Source of the DNA: Flavobacteriaceae bacterium
GTDB taxonomy: Bacteria; Bacteroidota; Bacteroidia; Flavobacteriales; Flavobacteriaceae
DNA length: 40,407 nucleotides
Reading direction: 5' to 3'
Assembly (NCBI GenBank): GCA_028281065.1
Contig: JANQKN010000028.1
Coordinates: 1-40,407, forward strand
The notes below the pieces were generated by a model, which was not told the DNA's origin, ran no database searches, and saw nothing but the letters and a program-made list of their open reading frames with translations. Below, piece by piece: positions 21,976 to 31,051 of this stretch. Position 1 is the stretch's first letter, and each line of letters begins with the position of its first letter. The translations under genes and the position numbers were made by a program.

Positions 21976-22470
21976 AATAGCCGTGCAGCTGTTGCGATCG
22001 AACTGAACCGCTACATTTTCATTTAAGGACGTAGAAAGCGAAATCCCTTTAAAATCGGCCTTTACCGGGTATTTTTTATGGTTTCGGTCTACCAATACCG
22101 CTGTTTTAAATTGCTTTAGGGGAACTTCCAAGAAATGTTTCACACCGTAAATAAGGGTCGTTCCCGAATGCAGTACATCGTCCACCAAAACAATCGATTT
22201 GTTTTCAATCTCTTCGGTAGCGAGGGAGGTGGTAACAGGATTGGTAGGAACCTTTTTGTCCACAAACACTTCGCACAGGGTTACTTTTATAGGGGAGATT
22301 TTTTCAACTTCTTTTTTCAATCGCTTTGCCAACAAAAAACCGTTTTTCATGATCCCGGCAATGATCACTTCAGATTCATTCACATTGGTTTCGTATACTT
22401 GATACGCCATTCGGCGTATCTTGTGGGAAGTCTGTTTGTTGTCTAATATAACGGTAGCTTCTTGCTGCAT
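21967..22470 (-). CDS. PyrR-like phosphoribosyltransferase (167 aa)
   Basis: The PRPP-binding signature IVLVDDVLHSGTT is clear. The following segment (FKTAVLVDRNHKKYPVKADFKGISLSTSLNENVAV) matches the C-terminal part of PyrR, the bifunctional uracil phosphoribosyltransferase and pyrimidine regulator, better than hypoxanthine phosphoribosyltransferase. Whether it binds RNA or acts only as an enzyme cannot be seen. It converges on aroK with a nine-base overlap of 3' ends. A TATCTTTG box lies 15 bases upstream. Confidence 0.75.
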   Translation of the reverse strand: MQQEATVILDNKQTSHKIRRMAYQVYETNVNESEVIIAGIMKNGFLLAKRLKKEVEKISPIKVTLCEVFVDKKVPTNPVTTSLATEEIENKSIVLVDDVLHSGTTLIYGVKHFLEVPLKQFKTAVLVDRNHKKYPVKADFKGISLSTSLNENVAVQFDRNSCTAILE

Positions 22471-22484
22471 GTTCGTGTTTTTTT

Positions 22485-22492
22485 CAAAGATA
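22485..22492 (-). promoter_or_regulatory. -7 box TATCTTTG for the PyrR-like gene
   Basis: An exact TAnnTTTG match on the - strand, 15 bases before the ATG. No clear TTTG at the -33 position; the upstream bases belong to the end of the S4 gene. Confidence 0.5.
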
Positions 22493-22508
22493 CAAATTTG
22501 AAAGGGCT

Positions 22509-22883
22509 CTATTCCGTTGTGTCTTCGGTAAAATCTTCCAGGTCCCTTCGGTCTTTTTTGGTAGGGCGCCCGGTTCCTTTTTTTCGGTAATAATCCTTGG
22601 CAAATTTTAAAAGCTCGGTATTCTCGAAGGCTTCTTTTGGGGTTGTATCCGTTCTGTAGAGACTAACGAGTTTTGCCCCAACGCGACTGGGTGGAATTTC
22701 GAGTACCTCCAAGGTGTAATTGATCTGGTTTCTACGAACCATAATCTGATCCCCAGGATATACTTCCCTAGACGGTTTTACGATATCCTCGTTAATACGA
22801 ACCGTACCTTTCTTGCAGGCAATAGAGGCTTGATTACGTGTTTTAAAGTATCGGGTACACCACAGATATTTGTCGATCCTCAT
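22509..22883 (-). CDS. S4-domain RNA-binding protein, Hsp15-like
   Basis: The N-terminal S4 domain is typical (MRIDKYLWCTRYFKTRNQASIACKKG, then VRINEDIVKPSREVYPGD). Hsp15-type proteins bind free 50S subunits that carry a nascent chain and help recycle stalled ribosomes. The C-terminal tail is basic and charged, as in that family, ending in an acidic stretch. Length of 124 residues fits. It lies 38 bases upstream of the PyrR-like gene on the same strand, so the two may be co-transcribed. Confidence 0.8.
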   Translation of the reverse strand: MRIDKYLWCTRYFKTRNQASIACKKGTVRINEDIVKPSREVYPGDQIMVRRNQINYTLEVLEIPPSRVGAKLVSLYRTDTTPKEAFENTELLKFAKDYYRKKGTGRPTKKDRRDLEDFTEDTTE

Positions 22884-22961
22884 ACCAATGGGATTAAAAG
22901 TGCGTTAAATAAAGGACAAAAATAGCGGAAAATTGTATCTTGCGCCATTAAAAAATTGAAG

Positions 22962-23984
22962 ATGAAGAAAGCAAAATTACTTGCATTATTTACCATAACC
23001 TTTTTAACTTTTCTTTCCTGTCGTAATGACGATGGAAATATAGAGTTCGTTCCTGCCCGTGATAGAGGGGAAGAAGTACCTGCTTCTACAGCTATTATTG
23101 AAGACTATTTGCAGACTCACTTCTATAATTATGAAGAGTTTGCAAATCCACCTGCTGATTTCGATTATAAGATACGTTTCGATACCATTGCTGGGGATAA
23201 TTCAGACAAAACCCCAATTATGGATATGTTGGGAGACCAGCTTCAATTTAAAATGGTTCCCGACCGTGTAGACGAAGGGGTTGAATATAAACTGTACTAT
23301 TTAAAAGTAGCCCAAGGTGGCGGCGAGACCAGTCCAGAATTCCCTGATATTACCATCGCTACGTTCGAGGGTATTTGGCTAAACGAAGAGAATGCTACCC
23401 AAGCGTATACCAATTTATTCGATAGTTCGGTAGTTCCCGTAACTTTCGATTTAACTGGGGTGGTTAATGGTTTTCAGGATGCCATGGTGGAGTTTAATGT
23501 AGCCGAAAGCATTGTTGAAAACCCAGATGGTACCGTAGAACCCATTAACCCAGGTATTGGAGCAGTGTTTATCCCTTCTGGTTTGGGGTATTATGTAAGT
23601 ACGCCACAAGGTTCCGGAATCCCAGTATATGCACAGCTTATCTTTACCTTCCACCTGTATTCATCCAGTCAAGGAGATCAGGATAACGATGGAATTCCCT
23701 CTATTTTCGAAGACCTTAACATGAATGGATTGGAAGAGGATGACGATACCGACAGTGATGGATTACCTAATTTCTTCGATGCAGATGATGACAACGACGG
23801 ACGTCCTACTTCTGGGGAAATAGAAGTTCGTGAATACATCAACGAAGAGAATCCTACCTTACTTCCCAATGAGTTTATCGTGACTACCGAAACAAATGAT
23901 GATGGGGATTTAGTCATTACTACCGTTGAATATATCGACGCTAACAACAATGGAATTTGGGATCATTTGGACGATGAAATCTAA
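22962..23984 (+). CDS. Surface lipoprotein with FKBP-like domain and Asp-rich calcium-binding repeats
   Basis: Starting at ATG 22962, a lipoprotein signal peptide ends with the lipobox LSC, lipidated Cys20. The central part resembles the FKBP-type peptidyl-prolyl isomerase proteins annotated in Flavobacteriaceae (AVFIPSGLGYYVSTP, IPVYAQLIFTFHLYSS). Residues of about 235-275 hold several D-x-D-x-D-G repeats (DQDNDGIPS, DTDSDGLPN, DADDDNDGRP), the thrombospondin type 3 pattern that binds calcium. Isomerase activity is not certain because the FKBP active-site aromatic residues cannot be checked by eye. It is transcribed away from the S4 gene, with the two starts about 80 bases apart. Confidence 0.7.
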   Translation: MKKAKLLALFTITFLTFLSCRNDDGNIEFVPARDRGEEVPASTAIIEDYLQTHFYNYEEFANPPADFDYKIRFDTIAGDNSDKTPIMDMLGDQLQFKMVPDRVDEGVEYKLYYLKVAQGGGETSPEFPDITIATFEGIWLNEENATQAYTNLFDSSVVPVTFDLTGVVNGFQDAMVEFNVAESIVENPDGTVEPINPGIGAVFIPSGLGYYVSTPQGSGIPVYAQLIFTFHLYSSSQGDQDNDGIPSIFEDLNMNGLEEDDDTDSDGLPNFFDADDDNDGRPTSGEIEVREYINEENPTLLPNEFIVTTETNDDGDLVITTVEYIDANNNGIWDHLDDEI

Positions 23985-24006
23985 CCTCCTATACAATAAA
24001 GAATAT

Positions 24007-24039
24007 AAAAAAAGCCCTGTCTAACGACGGGGCTTTTTT
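24007..24039. terminator. Bidirectional terminator between convergent genes
   Basis: GCCCTGTC pairs with GACGGGGC, with an A-run before and a T-run after, so it can stop transcription from the lipoprotein gene and from the transketolase operon. Confidence 0.85.
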
Positions 24040-24060
24040 AGGTTTGCATTTTTCTTTTTC

Positions 24061-25014
24061 TTACTTACGGGTTATCACTTTTAAAGATGCTTTTACAATA
24101 GCATCGGCATTAAGCCCATATTTGTCCATTAATTGGTCTGGGGTTCCAGATTCACCAAAAGTGTCTTGCGTAGCAACAAACTCTTGGGGGCTAGGATGAT
24201 TTTCTGCTAGTACGCGGGCTACGCTTTCGCCCAATCCACCTAGGTAGTTGTGCTCTTCGGCGGTAACCACACATCCGGTTTTGGCAACGCTGGATAGGAT
24301 GGCTTCGTTGTCTAAGGGCTTAATGGTGTGTATGTTGATAACATCGGCAGAAATCCCTTGCTCGTTCAAGGTTTCCGCAGCTTGCAACGCCTCCCAAACC
24401 AAATGTCCTGTAGCTACAATAGTAACGTCGTTTCCTTCCTGTAATTGAACTGCTTTCCCTATTTCGAAGGTTTGGTCCTCCGCAGTAAAGTTAGCCACCT
24501 TAGGACGTCCAAAACGTAGGTAAACGGGGCCGTGGTGTTCAGCAATGGCTAGGGTAGCTGCTTTGGTCTGATTGAAATCGCAAGTGTTGATAACAGTCAT
24601 TCCGGGCAACATTTTCATCAAGCCAATGTCTTCAAGAATTTGGTGGGTCGCCCCATCTTCCCCAAGGGTTACCCCAGCATGCGAAGCGCATATTTTCACG
24701 TTTTTATGGCTGTACGCAATACTTTGGCGTATTTGATCGTACACACGACCTGTGGAGAAATTGGCAAAGGTTCCTGTAAAAGGAATTTTTCCGCCAATGG
24801 TCATTCCCGCTGCCAATCCCATCATATTGGCCTCAGCAATCCCTACTTGGAAAAAGCGATCGGGATGATTGGCTTTAAATTCGTCCATCTTAAGGGATCC
24901 TGTTAAATCGGCACAAAGTGCCACCACATCTGGGTTGTTTTTTCCCAATTCGGTAAGACCTGCTCCAAAACCAGAGCGGGTGTCTTTTTTACCTGTGTCT
25001 ACGTATTTTTTCAT
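24061..25014 (-). CDS. Transketolase C-terminal subunit
   Basis: Carries the pyrimidine-binding and C-terminal domains of transketolase (GIAEANMMGLAAGMTIGGKIPFTGTFANF, HAGVTLGEDGATHQ, YLRFGRP). The pyrimidine-contacting Glu lies in GIAEAN. With the N-terminal subunit it forms an active thiamine-diphosphate enzyme of the pentose phosphate pathway. Its start overlaps the stop of a secreted-protein gene by four bases (ATGA), so it is translationally coupled to that gene. Length of 317 residues is normal for the split form. DXP synthase-like proteins share the fold, but the pairing with the N-terminal subunit supports transketolase. Confidence 0.9.
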   Translation of the reverse strand: MKKYVDTGKKDTRSGFGAGLTELGKNNPDVVALCADLTGSLKMDEFKANHPDRFFQVGIAEANMMGLAAGMTIGGKIPFTGTFANFSTGRVYDQIRQSIAYSHKNVKICASHAGVTLGEDGATHQILEDIGLMKMLPGMTVINTCDFNQTKAATLAIAEHHGPVYLRFGRPKVANFTAEDQTFEIGKAVQLQEGNDVTIVATGHLVWEALQAAETLNEQGISADVINIHTIKPLDNEAILSSVAKTGCVVTAEEHNYLGGLGESVARVLAENHPSPQEFVATQDTFGESGTPDQLMDKYGLNADAIVKASLKVITRK

Positions 25015-25721
25015 TCTTCTATACTAAGGTTGTATGAAAAGGATACCTTTTTTGATATCTTTTTTGTTTCAATTACTTGAATTATCATTTTATTGTCCAA
25101 TTCCATATAAAGAATAAGACCTTCTGGGATGTCATAAGTAAAGCCACTCGCATTGGTACTGTTTACCATGATTTTGAATAATTCCTCGAATATCTTGTTA
25201 TTGGTAACGGGTTTGTCTGAATCCACTGCCATAACCAAAGGCCTATCGGGTTCCTGAGCTGGATAGATGCTGTATGTGTCGTAGGAAATACCATTGACCT
25301 CAATCTTTTTTTCAGCTTTTTTACTGACAAGTTCCAGTTTTTCTTCTTCAAATTCGAATGTCTGGGGAGTAGGGATAAAGTCCTTTACGTCCATTTTAAA
25401 AAGGAAACTGTTTTTCCCAAACCCAAAATTCATATATACCATCATTTCTTGGGTATCCATTAAAAGAAAGGATTGGGACTGGGAAGTATTCATAGATGGA
25501 TTTGGAAAAAGCCCATTTGCAAAATCAGCACCCATTATATTTTCTTCGGTAAATAAATACCTTCCGTCTTTTGTGATATTAATGGTGACTGTATCTGTGG
25601 TCTGTTTACGTGCATTGGGAACTACGTACGTAACTTCATAATCCAAATTAACGGTTGCAGATTGCCCGTAGGCAGAAAAACCACTTATGATAAGTAAGGA
25701 TATGAATAGCAATTTCCGCAT
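25011..25721 (-). CDS. Secreted protein of unknown function inside the transketolase operon (236 aa)
   Basis: A Sec signal peptide (MRKLLFISLLIISGFSAYGQ) is followed by a beta-rich domain with charged strands and no Cys. It starts seven bases after the stop of the transketolase N-terminal subunit and its stop overlaps the C-terminal subunit start in ATGA. The product resembles GLPGLI-like periplasmic proteins only in general shape (DYEVTYVV, MVYMNFGFGKNSFLFK), so I leave it unnamed. The enzyme subunits are cytoplasmic while this product is exported, which makes the arrangement unusual. Confidence 0.85.
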   Translation of the reverse strand: MRKLLFISLLIISGFSAYGQSATVNLDYEVTYVVPNARKQTTDTVTINITKDGRYLFTEENIMGADFANGLFPNPSMNTSQSQSFLLMDTQEMMVYMNFGFGKNSFLFKMDVKDFIPTPQTFEFEEEKLELVSKKAEKKIEVNGISYDTYSIYPAQEPDRPLVMAVDSDKPVTNNKIFEELFKIMVNSTNASGFTYDIPEGLILYMELDNKMIIQVIETKKISKKVSFSYNLSIEE

Positions 25722-25728
25722 AACTCGA

Positions 25729-26574
25729 TTAATAGTCTCCTAAAGTTTCTGGGTTTTGTGCCAAACCAATTTTCAATTGTTCGTCATTGGGCGCTTTTCC
25801 GTGCCAAGCATGGGTGTGCATCATGAAGTCCACTCCGTTCCCCATCACCGTATGCATAAGTATGGCAACAGGTTTTCCGTTTCCGGCTCTGTTTTTGGCT
25901 TCTTTTAGCCCATCGATAACAGCTTCTAGGTTGTTTCCTTCAGCTATTTCCAACACATCCCAACCAAACGTTTCAAATTTTCCTTTCAGGTTCCCCAAAG
26001 GAAGAACGGTGTCCAAAGACCCGTCGATCTGCTGTTTGTTATAATCTACCGTTACAATAAGGTTATCTACCTTGTTGGCAGCTGCATACATAATGGCTTC
26101 CCAGTTCTGACCTTCCTGTAACTCCCCATCGCCGCATAACGCATATACAATGTGTGGGTCGTTATTCAGCTTTTTTGCTTGAGCTGCTCCTGCAGCTACA
26201 GAAATCCCTTGTCCTAAAGATCCGGACGCCACACGAACACCTGGCAACCCTTCGTGGGTAGTAGGATGTCCTTGCAATCGGGAATTAATAAGGCGGAAGG
26301 TGTTTAACTCTTCTACAGGAAAATACCCCGACCGTGCCAAAACACTGTAAAAAACAGGGGAGATGTGCCCGTTGGACAAGAAAAAGAGATCTTCCTCTTT
26401 TCCATCCATATCGAAACCTTCCTTGCGATCCATAACGACCTGATAAAGGCTTACAAAAAATTCGGTGCAACCTAGAGAACCACCTGGATGTCCTGAGTTC
26501 ACTTTGTGCACCTGTCTTAAAATATCCCTACGTACCTGTGTAACAAGGTCGTTAAGGTAATTCATGTCTGGCAT
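25729..26574 (-). CDS. Transketolase N-terminal subunit
   Basis: Holds the thiamine-diphosphate-binding domain: SGHPGGSLG near residue 25, the HISPVFYSVLA region and the cofactor motif GDGELQEGQNWEAIMYAAANKVDNLIVTVDYN in outline, with GDG and the metal-binding Asn about 28 residues later. Length of 281 residues fits split transketolases. It is the first gene of a three-gene operon whose promoter lies 23 bases upstream. The C-terminal half is encoded two genes downstream. Confidence 0.92.
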   Translation of the reverse strand: MPDMNYLNDLVTQVRRDILRQVHKVNSGHPGGSLGCTEFFVSLYQVVMDRKEGFDMDGKEEDLFFLSNGHISPVFYSVLARSGYFPVEELNTFRLINSRLQGHPTTHEGLPGVRVASGSLGQGISVAAGAAQAKKLNNDPHIVYALCGDGELQEGQNWEAIMYAAANKVDNLIVTVDYNKQQIDGSLDTVLPLGNLKGKFETFGWDVLEIAEGNNLEAVIDGLKEAKNRAGNGKPVAILMHTVMGNGVDFMMHTHAWHGKAPNDEQLKIGLAQNPETLGDY

Positions 26575-26596
26575 AGATGTATAGTTTATCTGCTGT

Positions 26597-26627
26597 CAAA
26601 AGTACTATTTTCCGAAAGGGACACAAA
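26597..26627 (-). promoter_or_regulatory. Promoter of the transketolase operon
   Basis: On the - strand TTTG (26627-26624), a 19-base spacer and TACTTTTG (26604-26597) match the Bacteroidota consensus exactly. Confidence 0.8.
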
Positions 26628-26742
26628 GAAGAAAAGAGTGCATTTATTAACGATTTTTAGGTTTTAGTTAACAGTATCGTTTTTTGCTGAAATCTTGAAA
26701 ATGGAAGGGTATGAAAAATTAAAGTCTAACATTTATTTACCA

Positions 26743-26770
26743 TTGTTCCCCATAAATCCTGCTATCTTTG
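26743..26770 (+). promoter_or_regulatory. Promoter of tgt operon
   Basis: TATCTTTG at 26763-26770 is an exact TAnnTTTG box. A TTG lies 17 bases upstream as a weak -33 element. The tgt start codon is 21 bases downstream. It diverges from the transketolase promoter. Confidence 0.65.
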
Positions 26771-26791
26771 CCGCCGAAAAGTAGCATACGA

Positions 26792-27922
26792 ATGAAATTT
26801 GAAGTACACGCAAAAGATCCGGGAACCAAAGCGAGGGCTGGTACCATTACTTTGGACCACGGACCTGTGGAAACACCTATATTCATGCCCGTGGGTACCG
26901 TAGGTACTGTAAAAGGGGTTCATCAACGGGAATTGGTGGAGGACATTAATCCCGATATTATTTTGGGAAATACCTATCATTTGTATCTACGCCCACAAAC
27001 CGATATCCTTGAAAAGGCTGGTGGATTGCATAAGTTTATGAATTGGGATCGTAATATCCTAACCGATAGTGGAGGATACCAAGTGTACTCGCTTTCTGCC
27101 AATCGGAAAATAAAGGAGGAAGGGGTAAAATTCAAATCACATATCGATGGCAGTTATCATGTGTTTACCCCAGAAAATGTCATGGAAATCCAAAGAAAAA
27201 TTGGGGCAGACATCATCATGGCTTTCGATGAATGTACGCCTTATCCATGCGATTATCAATATGCCAAGCGATCCATGCACATGACACACCGTTGGTTAGA
27301 TCGGTGTATGAATCATTTAGAAAAAACACCACTTAACTACGACTACAACCAAACGTTTTTCCCCATAGTACAGGGAAGCACCTATAAAGATTTACGCCAG
27401 CAATCGGCCGAATATATTGCCAGTGTTGGAGCGGATGGAAATGCTATTGGAGGACTTTCTGTAGGGGAACCCGCAGAGGAGATGTACGCCATGACCGAAG
27501 TGGTTACCGCCATCCTCCCCGAAGACAAACCCCGTTACCTTATGGGTGTAGGAACCCCCATTAATATATTAGAGAATATAGCTTTGGGAATCGATATGTT
27601 CGATTGTGTGATGCCAACCCGAAATGGACGTAATGGAATGCTCTTTACGGCGCATGGGACCATCAACATAAAAAACAAAAAATGGGAAGATGACTTTTCG
27701 CCCATCGATGAGATGGATATCACTTGGGTGGATACGGCTTACAGCAAAGCGTATTTAAGACACCTCTTTACGGTAAACGAAATGCTGGGAAGACAGATAG
27801 CAACCATCCACAATTTAGGTTTCTACCTATGGTTGGTTCGTGAGGCGAGAAAACATATCTTAGCTGGTGACTTTGCCACTTGGAAAAACCAAATGGTAAA
27901 GCAAATGGACAAAAGGCTATAA
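26792..27922 (+). CDS. tgt: tRNA-guanine transglycosylase (queuine tRNA-ribosyltransferase), zinc cysteines absent
   Basis: Exchanges guanine 34 for the queuosine precursor preQ1 in tRNAs with GUN anticodons. The catalytic residues are in place: Asp92 in TDSGGYQV and the nucleophile Asp271 in MFDCVMPTRNGRNG. Length is 376 residues from the ATG at 26792. At the usual zinc site (C-x-C-x-x-C followed by His), the three Cys are replaced: 307-313 read EMDITWV. The His is retained at 340 (TIHNLGF). So the zinc site seems lost. This form may be normal in the family Flavobacteriaceae; I recall similar sequences but cannot verify it. The stop overlaps the next gene's start (TAATG). Confidence 0.93.
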   Translation: MKFEVHAKDPGTKARAGTITLDHGPVETPIFMPVGTVGTVKGVHQRELVEDINPDIILGNTYHLYLRPQTDILEKAGGLHKFMNWDRNILTDSGGYQVYSLSANRKIKEEGVKFKSHIDGSYHVFTPENVMEIQRKIGADIIMAFDECTPYPCDYQYAKRSMHMTHRWLDRCMNHLEKTPLNYDYNQTFFPIVQGSTYKDLRQQSAEYIASVGADGNAIGGLSVGEPAEEMYAMTEVVTAILPEDKPRYLMGVGTPINILENIALGIDMFDCVMPTRNGRNGMLFTAHGTINIKNKKWEDDFSPIDEMDITWVDTAYSKAYLRHLFTVNEMLGRQIATIHNLGFYLWLVREARKHILAGDFATWKNQMVKQMDKRL

Positions 27923-28998
27923 TGCTTAGTATATTAGATAAGTACATACTCAAAAAGTATTTAGGGACATTTTTGCTCCTCCTCCTGCTTTTTATACCTA
28001 TTGGCATTACGGTTAATTTGGCTGAGAAGATCGATAAGATGCTCGCCAATGAAGTCCCTTTGGTGGATATTCTACTCTACTATGTAGACTTCACCATTTA
28101 CTTTGCTAACCTACTTTTCCCCCTTTTTCTATTTCTATCGGTTATTTGGTTTACCTCCAAACTGGCCAACAATACAGAAGTCATTGCTTTTTTAAGTAGT
28201 GGGGTGTCCTATTACCGTTTTTTAAGACCTTATATGATTGGAGCCACCATTGTTTGCGTGGGAGCTTTTATTCTAGGGAATTATTTGGCCCCAAGCGCCA
28301 GTAAAGGGTACAATGAATTTACCTATAAACACTTAAAAAGAGGAAAGAAAGACCGTGACTTAGGGAATGTATATAGACAGATAAATGATAAGGAATACAT
28401 ATATGTAAGTAAGTTTAATCTGAAGGATAAGTCTGGGAGCAATTTTACCATAGAACATTTTGAAGGCAATAAGATGACTTTCAAGATCATGGCAAACCGT
28501 ATTAAATTCAACGAAGATTCTACATACACCTTGCTCAATTATTCCAAACGAATTGTAGGCGAACAGGCAGATTCCATCATTAGACTTGCCCGTAAGGATA
28601 CCGTGTTCAGTTTTGAGATAGAAGACCTTACCCCGGTGGAATACATAGCCGAAACCCTCAATTTTAATGAACTCAATAGGTTTATAAGTCGTGAAAAGGA
28701 AAAAGGTTCCAACTACATTAACCGTTACGAGGTGGTTCGATACAAACGGTGGAGTTTACCCGTATCTGCATACATCCTCACCATTATAGCCGTAGCAGTA
28801 TCCTCCATTAAGCGTAGAGGGGGAATGGGGGTAAACCTTGCCATAGGGATAGGGATAGGGATGGTGTTTATCTTTTTCGACAAGATATTTGGTACCATGG
28901 CCGAACAGAGTAGTTTTTCGCCTTTTGTAGCTACATGGTTTCCTAATTTCATTTTCGGTATTTTGGCTATTTATTTGTTACGCAATGCAAAACGCTAA
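27922..28998 (+). CDS. LptF/LptG family permease of LPS export
   Basis: Inner-membrane permease of the Lpt system that extracts lipopolysaccharide together with the LptB ATPase. The start (MLSILDKYILKKYLGTFLLLLLLF) has the classic amphipathic helix and first membrane span. Further spans lie near residues 50-80, 100-120 and in the last 90 residues, with a soluble beta-jellyroll domain (about 130-265) between them, as in LptF/G. Length of 358 is normal. The ATG overlaps the tgt stop by one base; the other member of the pair is not in this window. Confidence 0.88.
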   Translation: MLSILDKYILKKYLGTFLLLLLLFIPIGITVNLAEKIDKMLANEVPLVDILLYYVDFTIYFANLLFPLFLFLSVIWFTSKLANNTEVIAFLSSGVSYYRFLRPYMIGATIVCVGAFILGNYLAPSASKGYNEFTYKHLKRGKKDRDLGNVYRQINDKEYIYVSKFNLKDKSGSNFTIEHFEGNKMTFKIMANRIKFNEDSTYTLLNYSKRIVGEQADSIIRLARKDTVFSFEIEDLTPVEYIAETLNFNELNRFISREKEKGSNYINRYEVVRYKRWSLPVSAYILTIIAVAVSSIKRRGGMGVNLAIGIGIGMVFIFFDKIFGTMAEQSSFSPFVATWFPNFIFGILAIYLLRNAKR

Positions 28999-29887
28999 AC
29001 TCCTAAACTACCTTCACTTACACTTTATCGTTTTTATTTGGGGATTTACAGCGGTATTGGGGGCGCTTATTACGCTCGATGCAATCTCCTTGGTTTGGTA
29101 TAGGATGTTGTTGGCTACCCTTATAGTGGTTGTTTTTGTAGGGATTACAAAGAAACGAACGAAATTCTCCCGAAAGACCATTGTAGGATTTTTTATAGCG
29201 GGCTTGATCATTGCGGTACACTGGCTCACTTTCTTTGGGGCCGTTAAGGTGTCCAATGTTTCCATCACACTCTCGGTGATGTCTACAGGGGCCTTTTTTA
29301 CTGCTTTTCTGGAACCCCTTTTTTACAAGAGAAGGATCATCTGGTACGAAGTGCTGTTTGGGCTTGTTGTGATACTTGGGTTGTATATTATTTTCCGTGC
29401 CGAAGCAGGATATGGTTTGGGAATTGTATTGGCGTTGATCGCTGCTTTTTTAGGTGCTTTGTTTTCTGTTATTAACGGAAAGTTCGTGGAGAAATACAAT
29501 GCTACGTCCATTTCTATGTACGAGCTCTTTTTTGGAGTGCTCTGTATTACCATATATTTATTGGTAACTGGAGGATTCACCAATGATTTTTTCCAGGTTT
29601 CCAGTACCGATTGGTTCTACCTTTTTATATTGGCCTCTGCATGTACCGCCTATGCATTTATCGCCTCCATACATGTAATGAAATGGCTAAGCCCCTATAC
29701 CGTAATGTTAACCATTAATTTGGAGCCTGTATATGGTATTTTACTGGCTCTTTTTATTTTAAAGGACAGCGAATACATGCAACCCCAATTTTATTATGGT
29801 GCTATTATTATATTGGTAACCGTAATAGCCAATGGTATTATTAAAACCAAAAAACAAAGAAAAAGGAACACAATTTCCTCCACCTAA
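28985..29887 (+). CDS. EamA-family transporter (drug/metabolite superfamily)
   Basis: About ten hydrophobic segments in two repeats of five, with the EamA features of small residues in helix 1 (FIVFIWGFTAVLGALIT) and WYR in helix 2, and a Lys-rich C-terminal tail. Length of 300 residues is usual. Substrate cannot be predicted. The start overlaps the permease gene by 14 bases, making it the third gene of the tgt operon. Confidence 0.85.
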   Translation: MQNAKLLNYLHLHFIVFIWGFTAVLGALITLDAISLVWYRMLLATLIVVVFVGITKKRTKFSRKTIVGFFIAGLIIAVHWLTFFGAVKVSNVSITLSVMSTGAFFTAFLEPLFYKRRIIWYEVLFGLVVILGLYIIFRAEAGYGLGIVLALIAAFLGALFSVINGKFVEKYNATSISMYELFFGVLCITIYLLVTGGFTNDFFQVSSTDWFYLFILASACTAYAFIASIHVMKWLSPYTVMLTINLEPVYGILLALFILKDSEYMQPQFYYGAIIILVTVIANGIIKTKKQRKRNTISST

Positions 29888-29898
29888 AAACAAAGTTT

Positions 29899-29906
29899 TA
29901 TCTTTG
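29899..29906 (+). promoter_or_regulatory. -7 box TATCTTTG for accA
   Basis: Exact TAnnTTTG match 36 bases before the accA start. The -33 element lies in the end of the transporter gene and is weak. Confidence 0.5.
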
Positions 29907-29941
29907 TGGACTAGCTAAAAAACTAACATTACTCAGAACCT

Positions 29942-30895
29942 ATGGAGTACCTTGAATTTGAGTTACCTATAAAGGAATTGCAAGAACAATATGAAAAAGC
30001 CTGTAAAATAGGCGAGGAGAGTGATATCGATGTAAGCAATACCTGCAAACAAATAGAAAAGAAACTAGCAGAGACTAAGAAGGAAATATATAAGAATTTA
30101 ACACCATGGCAACGTGTACAGTTGTCCCGTCACCCTAACCGTCCCTACACATTGGATTATATTAATGCAATCTGTGGGGATTCTTTTTTGGAAATGCACG
30201 GAGATCGCAATTTCAAGGATGATAAAGCCATGATTGGTGGATTGGGTAAAATAGGTGATCAGTCCTATATGTTTATTGGTCAACAAAAAGGGTACAATAC
30301 CAAAACCCGACAGTACCGAAACTTTGGGATGGCCAATCCTGAAGGATACAGAAAAGCTCTTAGGTTGATGAAATCGGCCGAGAAGTTTGGGATCCCAGTA
30401 GTTACCCTTATCGATACCCCAGGGGCTTACCCAGGTTTGGAGGCAGAAGAGCGCGGACAAGGGGAAGCCATTGCTCGCAATATTTTGGAGATGACCCGCC
30501 TGCAAGTTCCTATTATTGTTGTTATCATTGGTGAAGGAGCCAGTGGTGGAGCTTTGGGAATTGGAGTAGGGGATCGCGTGCTTATGTTGGAAAACACTTG
30601 GTATTCGGTAATCTCTCCCGAAAGCTGTTCTTCCATACTATGGAGAAGCTGGGAGTATAAGGAGCAAGCAGCCGAAGCATTAAAGCTTACTGCTACAGAT
30701 ATGAAGAAGCTGAAGCTCATTGACCAGATCGTGAAAGAACCTTTGGGAGGAGCGCACAGCAATCGCGAAAAGACATTTATGGAAGTTGCCAAGGCCATTT
30801 CTAAAACGTATGGTGAAATGAAAGACTTATCACCAAAAGATTTGGTGGAACAACGCATGGAAAAATATTCCGAAATGGGAGTCTATAAAGGCTAA
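29942..30895 (+). CDS. accA: Acetyl-CoA carboxylase carboxyltransferase subunit alpha
   Basis: With AccD it transfers the carboxyl group from biotin to acetyl-CoA, giving malonyl-CoA for fatty acid synthesis. The N-terminal helix ([17 protein letters not shown]) and the conserved crotonase-like segments ([40 protein letters not shown] in part, [27 protein letters not shown]) are all present. The 317 residues match the usual length. It has its own -7 box, and a strong terminator follows, so it forms a single-gene unit. Confidence 0.97.
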   Translation: MEYLEFELPIKELQEQYEKACKIGEESDIDVSNTCKQIEKKLAETKKEIYKNLTPWQRVQLSRHPNRPYTLDYINAICGDSFLEMHGDRNFKDDKAMIGGLGKIGDQSYMFIGQQKGYNTKTRQYRNFGMANPEGYRKALRLMKSAEKFGIPVVTLIDTPGAYPGLEAEERGQGEAIARNILEMTRLQVPIIVVIIGEGASGGALGIGVGDRVLMLENTWYSVISPESCSSILWRSWEYKEQAAEALKLTATDMKKLKLIDQIVKEPLGGAHSNREKTFMEVAKAISKTYGEMKDLSPKDLVEQRMEKYSEMGVYKG

Positions 30896-30920
30896 TTTCA
30901 GCAATAGCAACCCATTACAA

Positions 30921-30950
30921 AATCCGAAGTTTTGGCTTCGGTTTTTTTTT
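30921..30950 (+). terminator. Intrinsic terminator after accA
   Basis: CCGAAG (30924-30929) pairs with CTTCGG after a short loop and is followed by nine T. Confidence 0.88.
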
Positions 30951-31051
30951 ACCTTTATTAACATCTTATATTTAGTTTTCAACAAAATTTGGTGGATATT
31001 AGTACTGTCGGATTTTAAACTTTCTGTTAACAATTTTTTTACATTCGTCCA

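Noticed and set aside
21967-22470. Hypoxanthine phosphoribosyltransferase
   Set aside because: The PRPP motif would fit, but the segment after it matches PyrR better.
28323-28952. Minus-strand frames inside the LptF/G gene
   Set aside because: Shadows of a gene with strong membrane-permease features on the + strand.
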